A stretch of DNA of 64,000 nucleotides from Streptomonospora mangrovi (GCF_027604915.1 NZ_JAJAQC010000005.1:186001-250000), one strand, 5' to 3'; shown: positions 41,063 to 50,840, counted from the first letter of the stretch. The notes: a model not told the origin generated them from the letters alone. Program-made: numbers and translations.

Positions 41063-42352
41063 CTAGACCTCGGCGGCCGCGCGGGCGGCGCGCGGAAGGG
41101 CGCTGATCACGCGGTCAATGGCGGCGTCGTCGTGGGCCGCCGAGAAGAACCACGCCTCGAAGGCCGCCGGGGGCAGGTACACGCCCTGCTCCAGCATGGC
41201 GTGGAAGAACGCGGCGAAGCGGGCGGTGTTCTGCGCGCGGGCGCCGTCGAAGTCGGTGACCTCGGCGTCGGTGAAGAACACCGTGAAGAGGTTGCCGCCG
41301 CGCTGCACGCGGTGCGGGACCCCCACCGCCGACAGTTCGCGCTCGACCGCGTCGGCGACCTGCGCCGACACCGCGTCGATGCGGGCGTACACGTCGTCGG
41401 TGGCGTTGCGCAGCGTGGCCAGCCCGGCGGCCGTGGCCAGCGGGTTCCCCGACAGCGTGCCCGCCTGGTAGACGGCTCCGCCGGGGGTGAGGTGGGCCAT
41501 CAGGTCGGCGCGCCCGCCGAACGCGGCGGCGGGCAGGCCGCCGCCCATGACCTTGCCGAAGGTGACCAGGTCGGCGGCGACGCCTTCGAGCCCGTACCAG
41601 CCCGAGCGGCTGACCCGGAAGCCGGTCAGCACCTCGTCGAGGATCAGCAGCGCGCCGTGGGCCGCCGTCAGCTCCTTCAGCCGGGCGTTGAACCCGTCGC
41701 GCGGCGGGACCACGCCCATGTTGGCCGGGCACGCCTCCACGATGACGCACGCGATGTCGGGGCCGGACTCGGCGAACACCCGCTCCACGGCCTCGATGTC
41801 GTTGTAGGGCAGCACGATGGTGTCGGCCGCGCCGGCCCGGGTGACGCCCGGGGTGTCGGGCACCGCGAACGTGGCCACGCCCGAACCGGCGGCGGCCAGC
41901 AGGGAGTCGACGTGCCCGTGGTAGTTGCCCGCGAACTTCACGATGCGCCCGCGCCCGGTGGCGCCGCGCGCAAGGCGGATCGCCGACATCGTCGCCTCGG
42001 TGCCGGAGTTGACCAGGCGGACCTGCTCCACCGCCGTGCGGGCGATGATCTCCTCGGCCAGCTCCACCTCGCCGGGGGTGGGCGCGCCGAAGGACGTGCC
42101 CTTGGCGGCGGCCTCGGCCAGCGCCTCCACGACGGCGGGGTGCGCGTGGCCCAGGATCAGCGGACCCCACGAGCACACCAGGTCGACGTAGGTGTTGCCG
42201 TCGACGTCGGTGAGGTAGGGGCCAGATCCCGAGGCCATGAACGGCGGCGTGCCGCCCACGGCGCCGAACGCCCGGACCGGGGAGTTCACCCCTCCGGGGA
42301 CGACGGCGCTGGCACGCTGGAACAGCTCGGCGGAAGTCTTGTCGTTACCCAC
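41063..42352 (-). CDS. hemL: Glutamate-1-semialdehyde 2,1-aminomutase
   Basis: 429 aa from GTG at 42352; GGAGG lies only 1-2 nt before the start, so the exact start is uncertain. PLP-binding lysine in [21 protein letters not shown]-specific signatures [27 protein letters not shown] and [18 protein letters not shown]. It makes 5-aminolevulinate from the product of HemA, whose gene lies in the heme operon 6 kb to the right. Separate from that operon and divergent from the RraA-like gene. Confidence 0.95.
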   Translation of the reverse strand: MGNDKTSAELFQRASAVVPGGVNSPVRAFGAVGGTPPFMASGSGPYLTDVDGNTYVDLVCSWGPLILGHAHPAVVEALAEAAAKGTSFGAPTPGEVELAEEIIARTAVEQVRLVNSGTEATMSAIRLARGATGRGRIVKFAGNYHGHVDSLLAAAGSGVATFAVPDTPGVTRAGAADTIVLPYNDIEAVERVFAESGPDIACVIVEACPANMGVVPPRDGFNARLKELTAAHGALLILDEVLTGFRVSRSGWYGLEGVAADLVTFGKVMGGGLPAAAFGGRADLMAHLTPGGAVYQAGTLSGNPLATAAGLATLRNATDDVYARIDAVSAQVADAVERELSAVGVPHRVQRGGNLFTVFFTDAEVTDFDGARAQNTARFAAFFHAMLEQGVYLPPAAFEAWFFSAAHDDAAIDRVISALPRAARAAAEV

Positions 42353-42632
42353 GCCTCCAGTGTGGCAGCGGTGGCGCGCGGCGCGCGCCGACCCCGCCGA
42401 AGGGCGCGCCGGGCCTCTCTGCGGGGACCGGACCGCTCGCACACACCCCGCGCCCGCCCCGGTCGCCGCCCGCCGGGGCACCTCCCGCGTTACCGCCGCG
42501 CGGTCGGCATCAGTAGGTTGAGACGGCACCACGTCCTGGGACGCACGACACCCCCGCGACCGCACCCGACAGCATGAGACCGCACGAGGCCGGTGCCTGG
42601 CAGCCGGGCCTCCGCACGCAAAGGACACTCCC

Positions 42633-43127
42633 ATGCCCGAGGTCTTCGCCACCGCCGACCTGATCGACGCCCACGGCGACGCCCTGGCGAGCTGCGAGAC
42701 GCAGTTCCGCCAGTACGGAGCACGCAGCGCCTTCCACGGCCCCATCGCCACCGTCAAGTGCCACGAGGACAACGCGCTGGTCAAGGAGCAACTGAACCAG
42801 CCGGGCGAGGGCTGGGTGCTGGTGGTGGACGGCGGCGGGTCGCTGCGCACGGCGCTGATGGGCGACCTCATCGCCAAGGCCGCCCAGGAGAACGGCTGGG
42901 CCGGGGTCGTCATCAACGGCGCGGTCCGCGACGTCGCCGAACTCGCCAAGGTGGACCTGGGCATCAAGGCGCTGGGCTCCAACCCGCGCAAGTCGGCGAA
43001 GACCGGCGCCGGGGTCCTCGACGCCCCGGTGGCCTTCGGCAACGTGGTCTTCACCCCCGAGGCGTGGCTGTACAGCGACGACGACGGGATCGTCGTCAGC
43101 GAGGAGAAGCTGGACCTGCCGGGGTAG
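42633..43127 (+). CDS. rraA: RraA-like protein (4-hydroxy-4-methyl-2-oxoglutarate aldolase/RNase E inhibitor family)
   Basis: 164 aa from ATG at 42633 (AAAGGACA upstream). RraA fold signatures: [16 protein letters not shown] at the N-terminus, [27 protein letters not shown] and [25 protein letters not shown], which form the metal/substrate site (R-D motif in GAVRD). The family contains both aldolases and RNase E regulators that cannot be split by sequence alone. Followed 12 nt later by the HAD-like gene. Divergent from hemL across 280 nt. Confidence 0.88.
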   Translation: MPEVFATADLIDAHGDALASCETQFRQYGARSAFHGPIATVKCHEDNALVKEQLNQPGEGWVLVVDGGGSLRTALMGDLIAKAAQENGWAGVVINGAVRDVAELAKVDLGIKALGSNPRKSAKTGAGVLDAPVAFGNVVFTPEAWLYSDDDGIVVSEEKLDLPG

Positions 43128-43139
43128 GGAGGGGCACAG

Positions 43140-43739
43140 GTGAGCGGGTTGAACGGCGGCGGCGATGACGGCGGCAACGACGTGCGGGACGGAACCGGGG
43201 GTCACGTGACGGGCGCGGCGCAGGTGCCAGTGCTGGGCGTGGACGTGGGCGGGGTGATCATCCGCCGCAGCGACGGCGACCAGGACACGTCCTTCTTCGG
43301 CGAGCACCCGATGCGCACCCCGGCCGTCGAGGGCGCCTTCGAGGCCCTGGCCGAGCTGGCGGCCGGGCCGTTCGCGGGCCGGGTCTACGTGATCTCCAAG
43401 GCCAAGCCCGAGACCGCGCACCGCACCGTCGAGTGGCTGCGCCACCACGACTTCGAGCGGCGCACCGGCATCACCCGCGACCACATGCACTTCGTGCTCA
43501 ACCGGGGCGACAAGGCGCCCGTGTGCGAGCGCCTGGGTGTCACGCACTTCGTGGACGACCGGGTGGACGTGCTGCGCCACCTGACCATGGTGGCGCACCG
43601 GTACCTGTTCACCGGCGGCCTCGGCGACGAGCCGCCGCCCGGCGTGATCCCGCCCTGGGCCGAGCACACCGACGACTGGAAGACCCTGGCGGAGTCCATC
43701 CGCCGCTCGGTGGAGGGGGACCACCGCCCGACCGCCTAG
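43140..43739 (+). CDS. HAD-like hydrolase of unknown substrate
   Basis: 199 aa from GTG at 43140 (GAGGGG upstream); the first 25 residues are Gly/Asp-rich and may not be translated in full. Motif I is [15 protein letters not shown], where the second Asp is Gly (D-x-G-G-V, as in several HAD families). Motif [21 protein letters not shown], acidic motif [16 protein letters not shown]. The cap insertion [22 protein letters not shown] is short. Coupled to the RraA-like gene by a 12-nt gap. Convergent with the prim-pol gene. Confidence 0.75.
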   Translation: MSGLNGGGDDGGNDVRDGTGGHVTGAAQVPVLGVDVGGVIIRRSDGDQDTSFFGEHPMRTPAVEGAFEALAELAAGPFAGRVYVISKAKPETAHRTVEWLRHHDFERRTGITRDHMHFVLNRGDKAPVCERLGVTHFVDDRVDVLRHLTMVAHRYLFTGGLGDEPPPGVIPPWAEHTDDWKTLAESIRRSVEGDHRPTA

Positions 43740-43823
43740 CGACCGGCCTCGTCCCGGCCGCGCCCACCGGCCACGGGAGCCGGTGACCGCCTGGCTGTCT
43801 ACCCACCTCCCCCGCTCCTCCCG

Positions 43824-44486
43824 CTATCCCTGGAACTCCTCGCACGCGTCCGCCAGGATGTCCAGCACCGCGATGGGGTCCGGCAGGTCGGCCGGGGTGG
43901 GGGTGTCGAGCGGGGCGCGGATCCAGGTGATCGGGTTGCCCGACGGCAGGAGCGAGGGGGCCGCAGGCACGTAGCTGTCGCGGCAGTGCCAGCGCAGCCC
44001 GGGGGTCTCGGCGACGCTCTCCGGCACGCAGTCCAGATGGCAGGACCACCACTCGTCCTCGTCGGCGGGCGAGCGGGTGGCCACGAAGAACAGGTACCGG
44101 CGGGCGTCGACCGCCGCCACCGGCCCGGTGTGCACGCCCGAGCGGCCCATGCGGGCCAGCGCCATCACGCCCGCCGCCGCCGGGACGTCGAAGACGTCGA
44201 ACACCCGCCCCGTGGGCAGGATGACGTTGGCCTCGGGCGTGGCGGTCCACCAGCGGGTGATCGTGTCGGGGTCGGTGGTGGCCTCCAGGCCCCACGTCGC
44301 GGCGACCGGGTGCGCGCCCGGGTCGGGACAGCCGATCCGGTCGCAGCCGCAGGCGCGCCCGTTGGCGCTCAGCGGGCTCGCGCCCCGGCACACCGGCCAG
44401 CCCAGGGCCGCGTAGCGCAGGGCCGCGTTGAGCATGCTGTCGTGAGTGCCGCGCCGGCGCTTGCGCCGTTGCAGGACCTCGGCCAT
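43824..44486 (-). CDS. Stand-alone bifunctional DNA primase/polymerase (prim-pol) N-terminal domain protein
   Basis: 220 aa from ATG at 44486 (GGAGG 5 nt upstream). After a basic start, the core reads YAALGWPVCRGASPLSANGRACGCDRIGCPDPGAHP (Cys-rich zinc-binding lead of actinobacterial prim-pol proteins), then ATWGLEATTDPDTITRWW and GRVFDVFDVPAAAGVMAL. The catalytic acidic pair expected as D-x-D is F-D-V-F-D here, so activity is uncertain. No helicase domain or replicon genes accompany it. Such single-domain copies are common in Streptomyces chromosomes. Confidence 0.75.
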   Translation of the reverse strand: MAEVLQRRKRRRGTHDSMLNAALRYAALGWPVCRGASPLSANGRACGCDRIGCPDPGAHPVAATWGLEATTDPDTITRWWTATPEANVILPTGRVFDVFDVPAAAGVMALARMGRSGVHTGPVAAVDARRYLFFVATRSPADEDEWWSCHLDCVPESVAETPGLRWHCRDSYVPAAPSLLPSGNPITWIRAPLDTPTPADLPDPIAVLDILADACEEFQG

Positions 44487-44510
44487 GGGTGCCTCCCCGT
44501 TCGTCGTGTC

Positions 44511-44604
44511 GCGGGGGGGGGCGGGGGGGGGGGGGCCCCCCCCCCCCCCGGGGCGCGGGGGGGGGGGCGGGGGGGGGCCGGGGGGGGGCCCCCCCCCGCC
44601 CCCC
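44511..44604. other. Homopolymeric G/C block, probable sequence artefact
   Basis: Runs of about 8-17 consecutive G or C alternate for over 90 nt between hemB and the prim-pol gene. Nothing like this occurs in coding DNA of the window. It resembles collapsed base-calling over a hairpin (the hemB terminator would lie here) rather than biology. No gene is affected. Confidence 0.7.
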
Positions 44605-44638
44605 ACCGCGAGCCGACGGGGAAGCGGGTGTTCCCCGG

Positions 44639-45622
44639 TTACCGGAGCAGTCGCGCCGCCTCGGTGGCCCAGTAGGTGAGGATCTGGGCGGCCCCGGCCC
44701 TCCGGAAGGAGAGCAGGGTCTCCAAGATGACCCTCTCGCGGTCCAGCCACCCCTTCTCGGCGGCGGCCTCGACCATCGCGTACTCGCCGCTGACCTGGTA
44801 GGCCGATACGGGCACGGTGACCGCGTCGGCGACCTTGGCGAGGATGTCCAGGTAGGCCAGGCCCGGTTTGACCATGACCATGTCGGCGCCCTCGGCCAGG
44901 TCCAGCTCGACCTCGCGCAGCGCCTCGCGGGCGTTGGCCGGGTCCTGCTGGTAGCCGGAGCGGTCGCCGAACTGCGGGGCGCCCTCGGCGGCCTCGCGGA
45001 AGGGGCCGTAGAACGCCGAGGCGTACTTGGCGGCGTAGGCCAGGATCGCCGTCTGGGAGTGCCCGGCCTCGTCCAGGGCCGCGCGGATCGCCGCGACCTG
45101 GCCGTCCATCATGCCGCTGGGCGCCACCACGGCCACCCCCGCCTCGGCCTGGGCGCGGGCGATGGAGGCGTAGCGCTCCAGGGTGGCGTCGTTGTCGACC
45201 TCGCCCTCGGGGGTGATCAGGCCGCAGTGCCCGTGGGAGGTGTACTCGTCCAGGCACAGGTCGGCCATGAGCACGATGTCGTCGCCGACCTCGGCGGCCA
45301 GGTCGCGCAGCGCCACCTGCACGATCCCCTCGGGGTCGTCGGCCGCCGAGCCGCGCTCGTCCTTGGCCGCCGGGATCCCGAACAGGATCAGCCCGCCGAC
45401 ACCGGCCTCGACCGCCTCCACCGCCGCCTTGCGCAGGCTGTCGCGGGTGTGCTGGACGACCCCGGGCATGGAGCCGACCGGGTTGGGCTCGGTGATGCCC
45501 TCCTTGACGAAGACCGGCAGGATCAGGTCCTCGGGCCGCAGGCGGGTCTCGGCGACCAGCCGGCGCAGGGCCGGGGTGCGGCGCAGCCGGCGGGGCCGGG
45601 CCACGGGGTAACGGGCGCTCAT
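44639..45622 (-). CDS. hemB: Porphobilinogen synthase (delta-aminolevulinate dehydratase)
   Basis: 327 aa from ATG at 45622. Schiff-base lysines in LAYAAKYASAFYGPFREA and MVMVKPGLAYLDIL. Substrate-site PSGMMDGQVAAIRAALD. The metal-site stretch is DLCLDEYTSHGHCG: the first and third zinc-type cysteines are kept but the middle one is Asp, a mixed pattern seen in other actinobacteria. Condenses two ALA to porphobilinogen. Last gene of the rex-hemA-hemC-hemD-hemB series, 79 nt after hemD. Confidence 0.96.
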   Translation of the reverse strand: MSARYPVARPRRLRRTPALRRLVAETRLRPEDLILPVFVKEGITEPNPVGSMPGVVQHTRDSLRKAAVEAVEAGVGGLILFGIPAAKDERGSAADDPEGIVQVALRDLAAEVGDDIVLMADLCLDEYTSHGHCGLITPEGEVDNDATLERYASIARAQAEAGVAVVAPSGMMDGQVAAIRAALDEAGHSQTAILAYAAKYASAFYGPFREAAEGAPQFGDRSGYQQDPANAREALREVELDLAEGADMVMVKPGLAYLDILAKVADAVTVPVSAYQVSGEYAMVEAAAEKGWLDRERVILETLLSFRRAGAAQILTYWATEAARLLR

Positions 45623-45701
45623 GGGAGTCTCCGGATCAGGCGGTCACATCGGTCGGCGGGCGGTCTGCGGTCGGCCGACCCGCCGCGGGTCGGGTCGGGT
45701 G

Positions 45702-47396
45702 TCACACGGTCTTGCGGCGCCGCCCCCGGCGCTTCTGGCTGGGCTTGAGGGCCGGCTTGCCCGCCGCCACGGCTTCGGCCCGCTGTGCGGCACCGTACTC
45801 CGACAGCGCCTGGGCGAGGGCCGAAACCGATGTGGTGGGCGCCACGACGTCCACCCGCAGCCCGAACTCGGCGGCGGTCTTGGCGGTCTCGGGGCCGATC
45901 ACCGCGATGACGGTGGTGTTGTGCGGCTTGCCGGCGATCCCCACGAGGTTGCGGACGGTGGAGGAGGACGTGAACAGCACGGCGTCGAACCCGCCGCCCT
46001 TGATGGCCTCGCGCACCGGCGCGGGCGGCGGCGCGGCCCGCACGGTGCGGTAGGCGGTGACGTCGTCGACCTCCCAGCCGAGGTCGGTGAGGCCCTTGGC
46101 GAGGGTCTCGGTGGCGATGTCGGCGCGCGGCAGCAGCACCCGCTCGATGGGGTCCAGTTCGGCGTCGTAGGGCGGCCACACCTCCACCAGCCCGGCACCG
46201 GACTGGCGGTCCGGCGGCGGGGTGAGGTCGGGCTGGATGCCGAAGGCGCGCAGCGCGGCGGCGGTCTGCTCGCCGACGGCGGCGACCTTGACCCCGGCGA
46301 ACGCGCGGGCGTCCAGGCCGTACTCCTCGAACCGCTCCCGGATGGCCTTCACCGCGTTGACCGAGGTGAACGCCACCCACTGGTAGCGGCCGGTGACCAG
46401 GCCGCGCACCGCGCGCTCCATCTGCTGGGGCGTGCGCGGGGGCTCCACCGAGATGGTGGGGACCTCCTCGGGCACGGCGCCGTAGCCGCGCAACTGCTCC
46501 GACAGGCTGGCCGCCTGCTCCTTGGTGCGCGGCACCAGCACCCGCCAGCCGAACAGCGGCCGGTTCTCAAACCAGGACTGCTCCTTGTCGGCGGTGACGC
46601 CCTTGCCCATCAGCAGCATCGCCGGTGAGGTGACGTTGTGGCCCTTGGCGTCGGCGGCCTTGAGGTCGGCGGCCAGCCGGGAGAGGGTCGAGCGCACGGT
46701 GGTCTGCTCGGTGGTGGAGCCCATGCGCACCACCGCCACGGGGGTGGTGCCGGGCCGCCCGGCGGCGATCAGCGCCTTGCACAGCCGGTCGAAGCCGGGG
46801 CCGCCGCGCGGGGCGCCGTCGTCGGGCAGGTCGGGGAAGAGCACCGCCAGCGACGCGTGCCCCTCGGGGACGCCCTCCGACAGCCGCGCCCAGTCCAGGT
46901 CGGGTTCCAGCGCGCTGACCACGCGGACCTCGCCCACGCCCTCGGGCATCAGCGGCACCCCCGCGTAGGCGGGCACGGCGGTCACCGCCGACAGGCCGGG
47001 GATGACCTCGTACTCCACCCCGGCGGCGCGGCAGGCGGCGGCGAGTTCGGCGCCCCGGCAGCCCAGCAGCGGGTCGCCGCTGTAGAGGCGCACCACGCGG
47101 CGGCCCTCCCGGGCGTGGCCCACGGCCAGGGCGTTGATCTCGGCGCCGCTCTCGGCGGGCTCGATGACCGTGACGTCCTCGCGGCAGTGGCGCAGCAGCC
47201 CGGTGCGGTAGGCGGCGAGTTCGGGGCCGGGCTCGCGCAGCGTGATGACCACGTCGGCCTTGGCGAGCGCGTCGGCGCCGCGCAGAGTCAGCAGCTCGGC
47301 GTCGCCGGGTCCGGCGCCCACCAGGGCCACGTGGCCGCCGCGGGTCGCGCCGGGCTCCTCCGGCCGCGGCTCCTGGGTCTCACTCTGCGGATTCAC
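45702..47396 (-). CDS. hemD: Fused uroporphyrinogen-III methyltransferase-like/uroporphyrinogen-III synthase
   Basis: 564 aa from GTG at 47396 (GGAG 6 nt upstream). Residues about 20-270 are a SUMT/CobA-type fold (VALVGAGPGDAELLTLRGADAL; VIPGLSAVTAVPAYAGVPL), but core positions are changed (RLYSGDPLLGCRGAE instead of GGDPFxFGRGxEE), so methyltransferase activity is doubtful. Residues about 290-540 are HemD: WRVLVPRTKEQAASLSEQL, FTSVNAVKAIRERFEE, FTSSSTVRNLVGIAG. A basic tail ends the protein (QKRRGRRRK). It closes hydroxymethylbilane to uroporphyrinogen III. Third biosynthetic gene of the heme operon, after hemC. Confidence 0.93.
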   Translation of the reverse strand: MNPQSETQEPRPEEPGATRGGHVALVGAGPGDAELLTLRGADALAKADVVITLREPGPELAAYRTGLLRHCREDVTVIEPAESGAEINALAVGHAREGRRVVRLYSGDPLLGCRGAELAAACRAAGVEYEVIPGLSAVTAVPAYAGVPLMPEGVGEVRVVSALEPDLDWARLSEGVPEGHASLAVLFPDLPDDGAPRGGPGFDRLCKALIAAGRPGTTPVAVVRMGSTTEQTTVRSTLSRLAADLKAADAKGHNVTSPAMLLMGKGVTADKEQSWFENRPLFGWRVLVPRTKEQAASLSEQLRGYGAVPEEVPTISVEPPRTPQQMERAVRGLVTGRYQWVAFTSVNAVKAIRERFEEYGLDARAFAGVKVAAVGEQTAAALRAFGIQPDLTPPPDRQSGAGLVEVWPPYDAELDPIERVLLPRADIATETLAKGLTDLGWEVDDVTAYRTVRAAPPPAPVREAIKGGGFDAVLFTSSSTVRNLVGIAGKPHNTTVIAVIGPETAKTAAEFGLRVDVVAPTTSVSALAQALSEYGAAQRAEAVAAGKPALKPSQKRRGRRRKTV

Positions 47397-47588
47397 TCTG
47401 CGCTCCTTGACTGTCGGCTCGGACCCCCGCCCCCGGCCCGGGTGTCCGCGGCACCGCCGCACGGCACCGGCCGGCCGCGCCCGGGTCGGCGGCGCGGTGG
47501 CGGCGGACGCCGCGCGCCGCGCGTCCCGGTCCTGCTCCTGGTCCTGCTTGTCTCAATCGCCCTTGCCTCATGCCGTGCCGCTCGCCCG

Positions 47589-48548
47589 CTACGCCGCTCC
47601 CCCCGCGGCGTCGGCGACGATGCGGTCGGCCCCTTCCCCGATCATCTCGCGTGCCAGCTCCCGTCCGAGGGAGGCAGCGGTGTCGACGGGGTCGGTGTCC
47701 TGGGTGAGCGCCGCGCTGCGCTCGCGCCGCACGGCCCGGGTGCCGTCGGGCGCCACCACGGCGGCGCGCAGCCGCAGCCGGCCGTCGTGGCACTCGGCGT
47801 AGGCGCCGACGGGCGCGGCGCAGCCGGCCTCCAGTTCGGCGAGCACGACGCGCTCGGCGGTGACGGCGGCGCGGGTGGGGCCGTGGTCCACGGCGGTGAG
47901 GTAGGCGAGGTCGGCGGCGGCGCGGGCGGCCAGGCACTCCACGGCCAGCGCGCCCTGTCCGGGCGCGGGCAGGACCTGCTCGGCCTCGAACACGTCGGTG
48001 ACGTCGTCCAGGCGGCCCACCCGGGCCAGCCCGGCGTAAGCCAGGACGACGGCGTCCAGCTCGCCGGAGGTGACCTTGCCCAGGCGGGTCTCGGCGTTGC
48101 CGCGGATGGGCACGAACGACAGGTCGGGGCGCAGCGCGGCGAGCTGGGCCACGCGCCGGGGCGAGCCGGTGCCCACGGTGGCGCCGGCGGGCAGGTCGGA
48201 GAACTTGCGGCCGTCGCGCGCGCACAGGGCGTCGCGGGGGTCGTCGCGCTCGGTGACGGCGATGAGGGTGAGGCCCGCGGCGGGCGCGGTGGGCAGGTCC
48301 TTGAGGGAGTGGACGGCGAAGTCGATGCCGCCCCCGAGGAGTTCGTCGCGCAGGTTGTTGACGAAGACGCCGGTGCCGCCGAGCTGGGTGAGGTGGGCGC
48401 GGGTGATGTCGCCGTAGCTGGTGATCAGCTCCAGCTCCACGGGCACGCCGGTGCGCGCGGTGATGGTGTCGGCCACCTGGCGGGACTGCGTGGTGGCCAT
48501 GGTGCTGCGGCGGGTGCCGAGCCGGGCCGGGGCCGGGGCCATGGTCAT
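47589..48548 (-). CDS. hemC: Hydroxymethylbilane synthase (porphobilinogen deaminase)
   Basis: 319 aa. ATG at 48548 overlaps the hemA stop (ATGA); an ATG two codons later is equivalent. Cofactor-attachment Cys in ELEAGCAAPVGAYAE; substrate arginines in TGSPRRVAQL and IRGNAETRLGKV; FAVHSLKDLP and GQGALAVE are all standard. Polymerises four porphobilinogens into the linear tetrapyrrole used by HemD. Translationally coupled to hemA. A 192-nt gap separates it from hemD; I see no terminator in it. Confidence 0.96.
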   Translation of the reverse strand: MTMAPAPARLGTRRSTMATTQSRQVADTITARTGVPVELELITSYGDITRAHLTQLGGTGVFVNNLRDELLGGGIDFAVHSLKDLPTAPAAGLTLIAVTERDDPRDALCARDGRKFSDLPAGATVGTGSPRRVAQLAALRPDLSFVPIRGNAETRLGKVTSGELDAVVLAYAGLARVGRLDDVTDVFEAEQVLPAPGQGALAVECLAARAAADLAYLTAVDHGPTRAAVTAERVVLAELEAGCAAPVGAYAECHDGRLRLRAAVVAPDGTRAVRRERSAALTQDTDPVDTAASLGRELAREMIGEGADRIVADAAGGAA

Positions 48549-50041
48549 TCTCCCTGGTCCGCGCCGCCGGGCGCGGGGTCGATGCGGGTCACGGCGTCGG
48601 GCCGGGCGGGGTCGAGGTCGAACAGCTCGCGCAGCGCGGCCTCGTAGGTGTCGCCGTTGGGTCCGGCCGCGAGTTCCTTCACGCGCACGGTGGGCTGGTG
48701 CAGCAGCTTGTCGACCACCCGGCGCATGGCGTGGGTGACCTCGCCGCGGGTCTTGTCGTCGAGGTCGGGCAGCCGGCCCTGGAGGCGGGCCAGCTCCGAC
48801 TCCATCACCATGCGCGCCTTGCTGCGCAGCGCGACCACGGTGGGGGCGACGAGTTCGGCGCGGCGCACGCTCTGGTACTCGGCGACCTCCTCGTCCACGA
48901 TGCCGCGCGCCAGGGTGATGGCGCCGGCGCGCGCGGTGGAGTCGTCGGCGCCGTGGGCGACGGCCTGGCGCAGGTCCTCGATGTCGACCACGTGCACGCC
49001 GGGCAGGTCGCGCACCTCGGGGTCGATGTCGCGGGGCAGGGCGAGGTCGAGGAACACCAGCGGCCGGCCGGCGGGCCGGGGCCGAGCGGCGGCCTGGTCG
49101 CGGGTGACCACCACGTCCTGGGCGCCGGTGCAGGAGATCACGAGGTCGGCTTCTGCCAGCGCGGCGGCGACCGTGTCGGGGTCGGCGGGTACGGCGCGGG
49201 CGCGCAGCGGCTCATACGCCTCGGTGAGGCATTCGGCGAGGCGTTCGGCGCGCTCGTAGGTGCGGTTGGCCACGGTGACGGCGGCGGCGCCCTGGCGGGC
49301 GACGGTGTTGGCGGAGAGCGCGCTCATGGAGCCGGCGCCCAGCACGAGCACCCGCAGCCCGGTGAGGGGCTGGGGCTCGGGCAGCGCGGCGGCGACGTCG
49401 GCGGTGGGCTCGGCGGCCCCGGCGACCGAGGCGGTGTCGCCGGCGCCGGTGACCGGGCAGCCGGCCGGTGCCGCCGCGAGGCCGCCGGCGGCGGGGGCGG
49501 CGGTGCCGCGCAGCCGCCCGAGGGCCACGCGCAGGCCCAGGCCGACCATGTCGGCGCCGGCGTGGTCGAGGTGGGTCTCGGTGTGGGCGCGCTTGCCCAC
49601 GCGCAGCGCCCGCTGGCCGAGATCGTTGAGCACCCGGCCCAGGGTTCCGCTCTGCTGGGCGTCCTTGAGGGCGTTGCGGACCTGCCCGAGGATCTGGCCC
49701 TCGCCCACCACCATGGAGTCCAGTCCGCAGGTGACGGAGAACAGGTGCTGGACCGCGCGCTCCTCGTAGTGCACGTAGGCGTGCTGGGACAGCTCGCTGA
49801 GGGGGACGCCGGTGTGCCAGGACAGCAGCTCGGTGATGGCCGCCACGGCGGGGTGGAACTTGTCGACGTCGGCGTAGACCTCGGTGCGGTTGCACGTGGA
49901 GACCATCAGCACCTCGTTGACCGAGGGCGCCGCCGCCATCTCCGACATGACCTTCAGGCGCGTCTGCCCCTCCATGGCGACGCGCTCCAACAGCGCCACG
50001 GGCGAACTCCGGTGGCTCAGCCCAACGGCGAGGACACTCAT
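48545..50041 (-). CDS. hemA: Glutamyl-tRNA reductase
   Basis: 498 aa from ATG at 50041 (GGAGAG just upstream). Catalytic Cys in VLMVSTCNRTEVYADVD; GLDSMVVGEGQILGQVRNAL; NADPH-binding VLVLGAGSMSALSANTVARQGA; C-terminal dimerisation helix ending in the HemA-typical PTVRVKEL. An insertion of about 35 residues (AAPAAGGLAAAPAGCPVTGAGDTASVAG) between the catalytic and NADPH domains is longer than usual and Ala/Gly-rich. First committed enzyme of C5 tetrapyrrole synthesis; in the rex operon. Confidence 0.96.
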   Translation of the reverse strand: MSVLAVGLSHRSSPVALLERVAMEGQTRLKVMSEMAAAPSVNEVLMVSTCNRTEVYADVDKFHPAVAAITELLSWHTGVPLSELSQHAYVHYEERAVQHLFSVTCGLDSMVVGEGQILGQVRNALKDAQQSGTLGRVLNDLGQRALRVGKRAHTETHLDHAGADMVGLGLRVALGRLRGTAAPAAGGLAAAPAGCPVTGAGDTASVAGAAEPTADVAAALPEPQPLTGLRVLVLGAGSMSALSANTVARQGAAAVTVANRTYERAERLAECLTEAYEPLRARAVPADPDTVAAALAEADLVISCTGAQDVVVTRDQAAARPRPAGRPLVFLDLALPRDIDPEVRDLPGVHVVDIEDLRQAVAHGADDSTARAGAITLARGIVDEEVAEYQSVRRAELVAPTVVALRSKARMVMESELARLQGRLPDLDDKTRGEVTHAMRRVVDKLLHQPTVRVKELAAGPNGDTYEAALRELFDLDPARPDAVTRIDPAPGGADQGE

Positions 50042-50147
50042 CTGCTCTCCAATGCGGGCGGCGTTCCGCTGCTCCGTACCTGCGAGGTTCCCCGCGCGCG
50101 CGGGGGCGCCCCCTCTGTCGTCCGTGCTGCCCCCTGCGCGGCCCCCC

Positions 50148-50840
50148 TCACGCGGGATCGCCGCCGACCAGGTCGGGGCCCGCGTGGCCGTCCGCCTTCC
50201 GCTGCTCGTGGAAGGCCAGGATCTGCAATTCAATGGACAAGTCGACCTTACGCACATCGACGCCCGGAGGCACATTGAGTACCACCGGTGCGAAGTTGAG
50301 CACGCTGGTGACGCCGGCCTCCACGAACCGGTCGCACACGTCCTGCGCGGCGGCCGCGGGCGTGGCGATCACGCCGATCGACACGTTCTCCTCGCGCACA
50401 ACGTCGGCGAGGGTGTCGATATGCCCGACCGCCAGTCCGGCGACCCGGTCGCCCAGCACCGACTCGTCGGCGTCGAGCAGGGCCGCGATGCGGAACCCCC
50501 GGGTGCCGAAGCCCCCGTAGTTGGCCAGTGCGCGCCCCAGGTTGCCCACCCCGACGATGGCCACCGACCAGTCCTGGGTGAGACCAAGCTCACGCGAGAT
50601 CTGGTAGATGAGGTACTCCACGTCGTAGCCCACCCCGCGCGTTCCGTAGGACCCCAGGTGGGAGAGGTCCTTGCGGAGCTTGGCGGAGTTGACCCCGGTG
50701 GTCTCGGCCAGGTGCTCCGAGGACACGGTGGGGATCCCGCGCTCGTCCAGCGCCTGGAGGGCGCGCAGGTAGACGGGGAGGCGCGCGACAGTCGCCTCAG
50801 GGATACCCCGGTCGCGGGGCCGTGGTGAAGGGGGGGTCAC
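50148..50840 (-). CDS. rex: Redox-sensing transcriptional repressor Rex
   Basis: 230 aa from GTG at 50840. Winged HTH (VYLRALQALDERGIPTVSSEHLAETTGVNSAKLRKDLSHLG) and the Rossmann NAD(H)-binding motif VAIVGVGNLGRALANYGGF. Known from Streptomyces coelicolor: Rex binds its operator at low NADH/NAD+ and represses respiratory genes and its own rex-hemACD operon. Here the same order is kept and hemB follows. A Rex-type site lies about 140 nt upstream. Confidence 0.96.
   Translation of the reverse strand: MTPPSPRPRDRGIPEATVARLPVYLRALQALDERGIPTVSSEHLAETTGVNSAKLRKDLSHLGSYGTRGVGYDVEYLIYQISRELGLTQDWSVAIVGVGNLGRALANYGGFGTRGFRIAALLDADESVLGDRVAGLAVGHIDTLADVVREENVSIGVIATPAAAAQDVCDRFVEAGVTSVLNFAPVVLNVPPGVDVRKVDLSIELQILAFHEQRKADGHAGPDLVGGDPA

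Noticed and set aside
43986-45748. Long plus-strand frames across hemB and the G/C block
   Set aside because: Antisense to hemB and prim-pol; partly made of homopolymer.
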